Source: CAYPFY01 sp964410105 (GTDB lineage: Bacteria > Bacteroidota > Ignavibacteria > UBA10030 > SZUA-254). Taken from it: 64,000 bases of DNA. Position numbers and translations under genes: made by a program. The DNA lies in NCBI GenBank assembly GCA_964410105.1, contig CAYPFY010000006.1:1-64000 (forward strand), given 5' to 3'. A model generated the notes under the pieces. That model worked only from the letters and a program-made list of their open reading frames with translations. It was not told the DNA's origin and ran no database searches. Shown one piece after another: positions 25,640 to 34,600 of this stretch. Positions within the stretch are counted from its first letter, which is position 1, and every line of letters starts with the position of its first letter.

Positions 25640-27916
25640 ATGCGCCGTTTTGTGACCCTGTTTTTGCTTCTTCTCGCCGTCAGCGCCCTTCAGGCCGCCG
25701 AGAGGAAAATGATCCCCCGGTATAATAAAATTACGCGAAGCTGGGCGTCTTACCCGGCGGTGAGCATTCGCGAGATCCAGCAGGTGCCGTACGATTCACT
25801 CGTCGTCGCGGACAACATTCAGAATAACACCGCCCGCTGGAAACTTCAGACGTCTCCGTATAATATTACGACCGATACGGTCGTGGTCACAGCCCTCTGC
25901 GTCGTTCCCGGGAAGGTGATCACCTATACTCAACACGGGTTCACCATGCTGATCTATGACACCGCCTCGACCGCACTCTGGGGAGGACTTCTCGTCCGGT
26001 GCTCGTCGGATACGGCAAAACATATCCTCGACGGTTTCCTGAATGTGGAGGCGGGGGACATAGTTCAAATGACCGGCGTTGTTTCGGAATTCCCCACGAG
26101 CAGCATGAACAGCACAACTCAATTCCAGCCAGTCCCCGGTATTTCTATAGATCTCGTGGGCTCGATGGCAATTCCGCCCCCCGTTCCACTGACAGTGGGA
26201 GACTTTTATAACGGGATCTTTTCGAGCGGGAAAGTGCGTTACTCGACGGGAGAACCGTATGAAGGCATGATCGTCCAGCTTACAAATCTTCTCATCGATG
26301 CCAAGGTGAATTTGACGCGCGGGACTTTCAGCGCCTACGATCCCGACGGAAACGAGATCACGGAGTATGATGCGTCACGGTTTTTCACGCTCAAGGGGAC
26401 AAGCATCGATCACCCCTACCCCGATACCCAGTGGACCCGCATCTACGGTCAGGCAAATTTTGTCGGAACTCAGATTGATACGATGCGGGGCTTTATTACC
26501 ACGTCGTCCGGTGCCGAAAACGCCCGCGGATACAGGATTTGTCCGCTCAATTACGGCGATATCGTCTTTGGTGTCGTCCGGCCGAGCATCACGACTCATC
26601 GCCGGTACCCTGTGCTCGTACCCTCGGATAGCACCCCGCTGGTTACCGTGAAGGCCACATCGCAGACCGCATCGGCGCTCGCCTCTGTGGTGCTCTATTA
26701 CAGTCTCGACGGCGGTCCGTTCACCGCCGATTCGATGACGTTGAACCTAACCGACTCGACGTATCGGGCGAATATTCCCCAGGAGCCTGCAAACACGATG
26801 GTCCGGTATTATGTCAAGGCGGTTGTCGATTCTGCCCGAACGTCCATCCTTGCCAGCGCCGCAAGCGGTGGCTCGAGCGCCGATACAAATAGAGGATATT
26901 TCTTCTACACCGTGACGGATCAGCCGTACACGATTCATGACATACAATACACTCCCTTCCTGAACGGCCGTTCAGCCTACGTGGGCGGCGTGGTGACGGT
27001 TGCCGGCGTGGTCACCTCCGATACGGCGAATATGTACACGGTCGCCGGCAATACGGGCTGGACGAATGCCTGGTATATGCAGACGGGGAATCAGCCGTGG
27101 GACGGCATCTGGATCGTCGGGCCCGATTCCGTTATGGATAAGATTCGGAACGGCGATAGCGTTTCTGTGACAGGGACGGTGGCCGAGAATTTTGATGTGA
27201 CGAGAATCCAGAATATCACCTCAGCCACGGTTCTCTCATCCGGGAACCCGGTTCCCGATCCCGTGCCTCTCACGACGGGCGTTTTTGGGGCCAATGCCGG
27301 GAATGGGAATCCGGGTGCTGAACCGTACGAAGGAATGCTCGCCCGCTTCACGCGTGTGGTGGTAACCAATATTAATCCCACCTTCTCCGACGCATCCGAA
27401 TATGAAGTCGATGACGGGAGCGGCCCCGTGCTCGTCCAACACGGGGGAAAGAACAAGTACTCGAACGTGGCGAGCGACACTCTTCTGGGAAAGACGATCA
27501 TTCACCAGGGGGACACTATTGCCACCCTTACGGGGGTGGTCTATTTCAGCTTTAACAGGTACAAATTCGTGCCCCGGACGGATGCCGATTTTGGATCCAT
27601 TACCACAGATGTGATTACCCGGAACGGCGTAATTCCGGCCTCCTACAGCCTCGGCCAAAACTATCCGAATCCTTTCAACCCCACCACGAATTTTGTGGTC
27701 AGTCTCCCGCAGGCTACTCACTTGAGGGTTGAGGTCTTCAACTTGCTCGGCCAGAAGGTGACGACTCTTGCCAACGAAGAGCGCCCGGCCGGGAGTTATA
27801 CGATTACCTGGAAGGGAACGACACAGGACGGAAGGCCGGTGACGAGCGGGGTGTATTTCGTCAGGATGGAGACGCCAAAGTTCAACTCTGTCCGAAAGTT
27901 AATGTTAATGAAATAA
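25640..27916 (+). CDS. T9SS cargo with two OB-fold-like domains
   Basis: 758 residues from the ATG at 25640. GAGGAG at 25627-25632 sits 7 nt before it, which makes this start far better than the in-frame TTG at 25625. The signal peptide is residues 1-19 (ending LQA). Two OB-fold-like domains (about 60-310 and 435-655) each contain a 'P-x-P-V-P-L-T-x-x-x-F' segment followed by 'E-P-Y-E-G-M', as in extracellular YhcR-type nuclease accessory domains. An Ig-like domain lies between them (about 320-425). The T9SS domain begins NYPNPFNPTT near 673 and ends KLMLMK. There is no pre-sorting module of either shared type. I see no nuclease active site; nucleic-acid binding at the surface is a guess. Flanking terminators make it monocistronic. 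Confidence 0.85.
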   Translation: MRRFVTLFLLLLAVSALQAAERKMIPRYNKITRSWASYPAVSIREIQQVPYDSLVVADNIQNNTARWKLQTSPYNITTDTVVVTALCVVPGKVITYTQHGFTMLIYDTASTALWGGLLVRCSSDTAKHILDGFLNVEAGDIVQMTGVVSEFPTSSMNSTTQFQPVPGISIDLVGSMAIPPPVPLTVGDFYNGIFSSGKVRYSTGEPYEGMIVQLTNLLIDAKVNLTRGTFSAYDPDGNEITEYDASRFFTLKGTSIDHPYPDTQWTRIYGQANFVGTQIDTMRGFITTSSGAENARGYRICPLNYGDIVFGVVRPSITTHRRYPVLVPSDSTPLVTVKATSQTASALASVVLYYSLDGGPFTADSMTLNLTDSTYRANIPQEPANTMVRYYVKAVVDSARTSILASAASGGSSADTNRGYFFYTVTDQPYTIHDIQYTPFLNGRSAYVGGVVTVAGVVTSDTANMYTVAGNTGWTNAWYMQTGNQPWDGIWIVGPDSVMDKIRNGDSVSVTGTVAENFDVTRIQNITSATVLSSGNPVPDPVPLTTGVFGANAGNGNPGAEPYEGMLARFTRVVVTNINPTFSDASEYEVDDGSGPVLVQHGGKNKYSNVASDTLLGKTIIHQGDTIATLTGVVYFSFNRYKFVPRTDADFGSITTDVITRNGVIPASYSLGQNYPNPFNPTTNFVVSLPQATHLRVEVFNLLGQKVTTLANEERPAGSYTITWKGTTQDGRPVTSGVYFVRMETPKFNSVRKLMLMK

Positions 27917-27949
27917 GGTTTTGACCTGATCGCCCCGGTTTTCGACTGG

Positions 27950-27990
27950 ATCCCGCCGCTTCCCGACATAAAGGGGAGGGCGGGATTTTT
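27950..27990 (+). terminator. Rho-independent terminator
   Basis: ATCCCGCC (27950-27957) pairs with GGCGGGAT (27979-27986), extended inward by CTTCCC against GGGGAG, and is followed by T residues to 27990. It lies 34 bp after the OB-fold cargo gene. Confidence 0.8.
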
Positions 27991-28142
27991 ATTGACGTCA
28001 GGAGGAAGTCCACTGTCGGGGGGCCCTCAGCCCGGGTGCTTTAGTCGGGTAAATCGAGAAACTATCGAATCTTCGCAGTTCTTCATAAAATATTCTAATG
28101 ATATTCTAATTATTTGTTTAAGGTTTTTTAGCAGGAAACTGC

Positions 28143-28171
28143 TTGACAATGCGCAATTCTTTTCGTATTTT
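28143..28171 (+). promoter_or_regulatory. Distal promoter TTGACA-N17-TATTTT
   Basis: A perfect TTGACA at 28143-28148 and TATTTT at 28166-28171 with a 17-bp spacer in AT-rich DNA. It points toward the giant gene about 470 bp away. No gene lies between, so a long leader or an independent small RNA would be its product. Confidence 0.5.
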
Positions 28172-28567
28172 CCATCATAAGTTGTCTGCATCTCTAAGCC
28201 TCATGCGTCCCTCGGAACTCATTCCGGCCTGGGCGGTGAGCGCATTCACGCTAGCGGTCTTCAAAAAAAGCTTCTTCTCGTTTCGGCGGGCATAATCATG
28301 CCTAAGTATGTGGAGGCACGTCGCGAATAGTCGATTGGGATCAGATGTACCTTGTAACTACCTGCAGCAAATTTTTGACATCCTCTCTCTGGCGACGCGA
28401 TCGGTTTCGCAAGTTGAAACTGATCGCAGGCAATTCGCAGCCGCCAGACTCTCCCGTTTTTCCTTTGAAATCTTCCGATACTTCCTCCCGTCGACAGAAT
28501 AATTGATTCAGATTGAGATGAAAACGATCAAGACAATGCCGAACTGTACCCGGAACGAGATTAAGAA

Positions 28568-28598
28568 TTGATAATAGATTATTAAGAAACTAACTTTG
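28568..28598 (+). promoter_or_regulatory. Proximal Bacteroidota-type promoter TTG-N20-TAACTTTG
   Basis: TAACTTTG at 28591-28598 is an exact match to the TAnnTTTG -7 element of Bacteroidota, with TTG at 28568-28570 at the expected distance. Transcription would begin near 28605, giving a leader of about 35 nt before the ATG at 28641 with its GGAGG ribosome site (28632-28636). Confidence 0.55.
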
Positions 28599-28640
28599 AC
28601 TTCTCATCCCCCATCCATCCATTCTCCACTCGGAGGTTTT

Positions 28641-31600
28641 ATGAAATTCAATTGTTCGAGTGTTTCATTTGTTGCGCTAATCGTCTTTCTTGCCCTCGTC
28701 GGAGTTTTCGTCATGGGCTCGGTAGCAGTCGGCCAAACCGCGGGAGATTATCGATCGGCAGCAACAGGTAACTGGAATTCCACATCAACTTGGGAACGCT
28801 TTGATGGGTCTAGTTGGGTTGCTGCCGTCGCTACACCAACCAGCAGCGACGGCGTGATAACTATTAGGAATGGACATACCGTCACAATTTCTGCGAGCGG
28901 TCTGTCGTTCGATCAAGTAGTTGTCGACTCAGGTGGCCAGGTAACCGTTGCCTCGGGCATCACCAGTACATTGGCAAATGGGACAGGTACGGATCTCACA
29001 ATCAATGGCACATGGCTGAACTCTGGAGGAACTTGGACTATCAGCGCGAGTGCGACTTGGTCAGTCGGGTCGGGTGGTACATTCATCCATAATACGACAT
29101 CGGGGATTAGTACCCCACTAGGTGCGGCGACGCTCAACGCCAATAGTAACTTCATATACAGGGGAAGCTCTACATTGAAGCCTGCTGTATCCTTGTCAGG
29201 TAGAACATACGGGAATCTTAGCTTCGAGAGCACCTCTGGGTCATTGGTTTTTAATAACGGAACAGGTGGAACCGCGCTAACCATCAATGGTAATTTCTCT
29301 GTCGGAGCCTCTGGCGCTGGAACGGTCACCGATTCCCTTGGACTGACCGGTACTCCTGGGCATGCATTCAAAGGTAATGTAACTATCGGCTCCGGTTCCA
29401 CTCTGGTATTCAGTCCGCTATCGTCCTCAACGTTTAATTTTAGCGGGTCGTCCGCACAAACGTTGACCAATTCGGGCACCCTAACGATTGGAGCGAATCA
29501 GAGCTTTGTTGTGAGCAATTCGTCTGGCCTGACTTTAGCTAGCTCGGTTACAATGGGTGGGGGTACGATGACGGTTAATGCTGGGGCGAGCCTCGCAACC
29601 GCTGGAACGTACGCCACGGGCTCAGGATCCACTACAATAAATGGTACGTTTCAGCTTAATCAGAGTGGATTTGCAAGCGGATCGAACTTTGTCTACGGGG
29701 CAAGTGGTAAGCTAATCTTCAATAACTCGTCCGGATCCTATGGTGTTAATTCCGGGCATGTATATTGGCCAACAAGCAGCGGTCCATCGACAGTTGTGGT
29801 CCAAAATGGTGGAGGAATGACTCTGAACGATCCACGCACAGTCACCACACTCTTCCAGGTTGGCAACGGCACGGCGACAGGTGTGACATCAAACGGAAAT
29901 CTGACAGTTAATGGCACGTGTGAGATCACTTCCGGCGGGTATTTTACGGGTGGTCCAATCTATGGCAGCTCGTCGACATTGAAGATCAATAACGGTTCAA
30001 CTTACGGGCGTGGCGATGAATGGAGTGCTACTTCTGGCGCCGGCTATCCGAATAATGTTCAGATTTCTGGGAGTAGTACGTACGATCTCAGCAACGGAGC
30101 AACTGGAACCGCAAGGCAGATGGGGGGGACACTGACGATCGACCTCGGGTCAACGTTCACCTTGAACAATATGACTGCAAACCTGACGGTCGTCGGGAAC
30201 GTGTCCAATACGGGCACACTTACGCTTTCGACCGCTATCGGAGGCGACATTGTAGTGGGTGGAAATTGGACAAGAGCGTCCACCTTCAATTCGAACAGCC
30301 GCCAGGTTGAATTCAATGGGACGAGCGATCAGACTATTACGGTCAGCGCGGGGGAGACTTTTGATTACTTGCGCGTCAACAAGTCTAGCGGAAGTCTTAT
30401 ATTGGCCAACGGTGTGACAGTCAACAATACACTGACTTTCACATCCGGAAATATCTCAACGGGTTCGAATACACTCTCTTTGGCGAGTGGCGGGTCCGTC
30501 TCAAGAACTTCTGGCCACGTGATTGGAAACTTCAAGAAGACCTACGCCTCGGCGTCGAGCAAAGATTTTGAGGTTGGGACCGCGAATGGATACTCTCCGG
30601 TCACTGTTAACGCAGCGAGTGGCGGCGATTTCACTGTCAAAGCTGTCCAGGGATCGCACTCACCGGCCTTTGCAGGGAATACAATTGGACGATACTGGAC
30701 GCTCACGAATGGAGGACTCAGTTCTGCCGACCTGACATTTAACTATCTTGACCCGACCGATCTCTCCGGCGTCACGGAAGGGAACCTTGCAATCCGCAAG
30801 TACAACGGTTCGGTGTGGTCAAGTCCCGGAGGATCCGTCAATACATCCGGCAATACAGCCACAATAAACGGGGTATCCTCATTCTCGGATTGGACGTTGG
30901 CCGAATGTCCTACCATCACGATTAGCGGAAGTCTCCCAGCAGGAACCGTTGGCACGTCCTATTCAACAACGCTTTCCGCAAGCGGAGGGAATTCACCCTA
31001 CAGTTTCTCGCTGAGCAGCGGTTCATCGCTCCCGGCGGGACTATCCCTCAACTCATCAACGGGTGCAATAACCGGGACTCCAACAACCGCGGGTACAGCG
31101 CACGATACAATTATCGTTACAGACACGGCCGGATGTACAGGGACGCGGATAGATTCGATCGTCGTATCCTGCCCGACGATCACCGTTTCACCCTCCTCTT
31201 TGCCGAATGGCCAAAACGGGGTCAGTTACGGGATCCACATAATCTCCGCCAGCGGTGGGAATTCTCCGTACACGTATTCGGTCAGCGCAGGATCACTGCC
31301 GACCGGAATCACGCTTTCTAACGACACGGTCTCAGGCACACCTACAGCCAACGGAACCTATACATTCACGCTGACGGCGACGGATGCCTACGGGTGTACA
31401 GGCTCGCGCAATGACACCGTCGTTGTCACATCCTGTCCCGTATTCTCGTTCTCGCCGAGTTCCCTGGCGAACCGAGACTCGGGATCGGCATTCTCCGACA
31501 CCGTACATGCTATCGGCGGCACCGCTCCCTACACATATACGCTCAATAGCGGTTCCGTGCCGCCGGGGATGAGTCTCACGGATAGCATCTTATCCGGCAC

Positions 31601-34600
31601 TCCTACCACACCCGGAACCTATACCTTCGAGGTCAAAGCTACCGATTTTACAGGATGCACAGGTCTGAAAACATACACAATAACGATCTGCGGTATAATC
31701 ACACCGGGTTCGTTAACGGGCGGGACTGTCGGAACCGCGTACCTCCAGAAAATATCCGTCTCCGGAGGGACCGCGGGGTATGCGTTCGCGAAAACGAGCG
31801 GTACTCTACCGACCGGTCTATCGCTGTCACATGATACGCTCTCGGGAACTCCGACAAAGGCAGGCACCTACAATTTCGATATCACTGTGACTGATACAAA
31901 TGGATGCACGGGCGTCCGGAGCTACACACTGACCTTTAGCTGTCCGACCATTACCGTCTCAGGGAACGCTCCTGATGGGTTCAAGGGCATCAGTTACAGT
32001 CACACGGTCACCGCATCGGGTGGAACGCCTCCCGATACCTTTGTTGTCATCTCCGGCAGCTTGCCAAACGGCCTTTCTCTTTCTCTCGGAGGGGGGATCA
32101 CCGGGACGCCGACAACCAACGGGACGTTCATTTTCACGATTCAAGCGACGGATGCAGACAGCTGCCAGGGCTCACAGATCGATACAGTCGTGATCACCTG
32201 CCCGACCATCACGTTGGCAACTCTTCCGAACGGCACCGTCGGAACGGCCTACCTCGGAGTTTCTGTCGCTAGCGGCGGCGTCGCCCCGTATACGTACGCG
32301 AAAACGAGCGGTACGCTTCCCACAGGGCTAACTCTCTCGAACGATACTTTATCGGGCACACCGACGACAGCGGGGGTATACAATTTTGATATCACTGCGA
32401 CAGATGCTAACGGCTGCACGGGGGTCCGGTCTTATTCAGATACAGTTACATGCCCGGCGATCACTCTCTCCCCGAGTTCGCTCAAGACGGGGACAGAAAA
32501 TGTTGCCTACGCTGATACGGTTACGGCAAGCGGAGGAACTTCACCCTACACCTTCGCAGTTACGTTAGGATCGCTTCCGAGCGGGATCAGTCTCTCGAGC
32601 GCAGGCATCCTTTCGGGTTCAACGTCGTCACCAGGCTCGTATCCTATTGATATCACGGCGACAGACGCCTACGGCTGCACGGGAGTGAAAAGTTATACAT
32701 TGACCATCGGGTCGGCATCTGACACCACGATTTCCAATGGAAACTGGAGTGACGGTACGATCTGGAGCACCGGGGCGAAGCCGACCGCGTCACAGAACGC
32801 CTACATCAAGCACACTGTCACGCTTACGGCGAACGACACATGCATGACGGCCACCGTAAAGAGCGGCGGAATACTCCACATTAAGAAATTCAACCTGGGT
32901 CTCGTAGGGACCTACACGATCGAGGCGGGCGGCGAGGGAAGACAATCAATTTTTGAGGCAATTCCGGGCCGCGGAGCGACGCCGCAAAGCTTTGCCACCA
33001 CGTCTACGTACATGTTCGATAGCTCTGCAACAGGATTTAGCAATTCGAACGTCACGTTCGGAAACCTCCACTGGGGTTCGACCGCAAACGCCACTCCGTC
33101 AGTTGGGACTGTCATCAACGGGAATCTGACTAAAGATTCCGTGGGCCAGTTCCGATGCGGAACCGGGGCCACGACTTCACGCACGATCACTGTTCACGGC
33201 AACGTGATTGTCAACGGAGGTTCAATCGTTGGGTCTAATTCATCCGGCGCAATCACGGGAGCCCTCGATGTGGACGGCAACATAACCGTCAATTCGGGCG
33301 GCACCATAACCGGCGTTAACAGCACCGGCCAGGGCACAATCTCCGTCGGTGGAAACTTCACTAGCAGCGGAATTATCCAGACCGGCGCGGGATCAGGGAA
33401 CTGGCTCGTCTACTTCAAGGGCTCGAACACGTCGAACTTCGACGCCGGCACGACGAATACTTTCAGGAACATCGCTGTCGCGCCCGGACGTACGATAAAC
33501 CTCCTCAGCAACGATTCGCTTTCAACTTCTACCTATACGTTCACCGATAGCGGCACGGTGAATATGGGGACGAAGCTTATTAAAGGTGGAGGTAACTTCA
33601 CCCTCATTTCGGGCGGCACTCTCGGCATCGGCTCCGTGGATGGTATAACCTCCTCCGGAGCAACGGGCAACGTTCAGGTCACAGGGACACGCACGTTCAG
33701 CACGGGTGGAAACTATACGTACAACGGCTCCTCTGCCCAGGTTACCGGCAATGGTCTCCCGGCGACGGCCAATAACCTTACGTTCAGCAATAGCGCGGGA
33801 GTTACACTTTCGGCTTCCTCCACCGCCAGCGGAACCGCCGCACTTGGCAGCACCATCGTTGCAACCGGCTCGAATACCCTTGGAGTGGGGGCATCCGGAA
33901 CACTGACCCGTACCTCAGGGTATGTGAATGGAAATCTCCAGAAAAATGTTGCGACCGGATCTGCCGTTTCACGTTCGTATGAAATCGGCGATGCCAGCAA
34001 TTACACTCCGCTCTCGCTGACTTTCGGCAACGTTTCGGTTGCGGGCAACCTGAAGGCCAAATCAGTTGCCGGCGAGCAGCCGAATATCGGCACGTCTCAT
34101 CTCGACACGAGTAAGGATGTGAACCGCTACTTCACGCTGACGAATAGCGGCGTGACGTTCGATAGCGCCAATGCCACATTCAACTTCGTCTCGGGCGATG
34201 TCGATGGTGCAGCGAATACCTCGAACTTTGTCGTGAAGAAGTTCGATTCTCCCTCAACATGGAGCTCACTCGGGACCGGGTCGCGGACCTCAACCAGCAC
34301 CGACGCCACAGGGATAAAATCGTTCAGTGACTTCGCAATCGGAGAGGTTCTCACGCATACCATCAGCGTGAGCGCGGGGGCGAACGGCTCGATTTCTCCC
34401 CCGGGTCCGACGGTGACTGTGAACGACGGCGATACGCTGACGTTTACAATCACTCCAAACGGCGGCTATAGCGTTTCGGATGTGCTCGTCGACGCGGTCT
34501 CGCAAGGCGGAATTTCATCCTACACGTTCAATAATATTACCGCAAATCACACCATATCTGCGACGTTTACCAACGTCGTCGACACCATATTCGCCTCAAA

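Larger units (their letters stand above)
27917..28640 (+). other. Long AT-rich leader region before the giant cargo gene
   Basis: 724 bp without a convincing gene. It holds a terminator at 27950-27990 and a sigma70-type promoter at 28143-28171. It also holds a 12-bp hairpin (GCGATCGGTTTC at 28397-28408, GAAACTGATCGC at 28416-28427, 7-nt loop) and a Bacteroidota-type promoter at 28568-28598. A 64-codon open frame at 28308-28502 has no ribosome site and an ordinary composition for chance; I do not call it. If the first promoter is active, the giant gene has an untranslated leader of about 460 nt with room for regulation. Confidence 0.55.

Noticed and set aside
28308..28502. 64-codon frame in the leader of the giant gene
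   Set aside because: No ribosome site and no protein-like pattern; the hairpin at 28397-28427 falls in its middle.
28596..28640. TTG start for the giant gene
   Set aside because: It overlaps the -7 element of the promoter, and the ATG at 28641 has a GGAGG site and begins a proper signal peptide.
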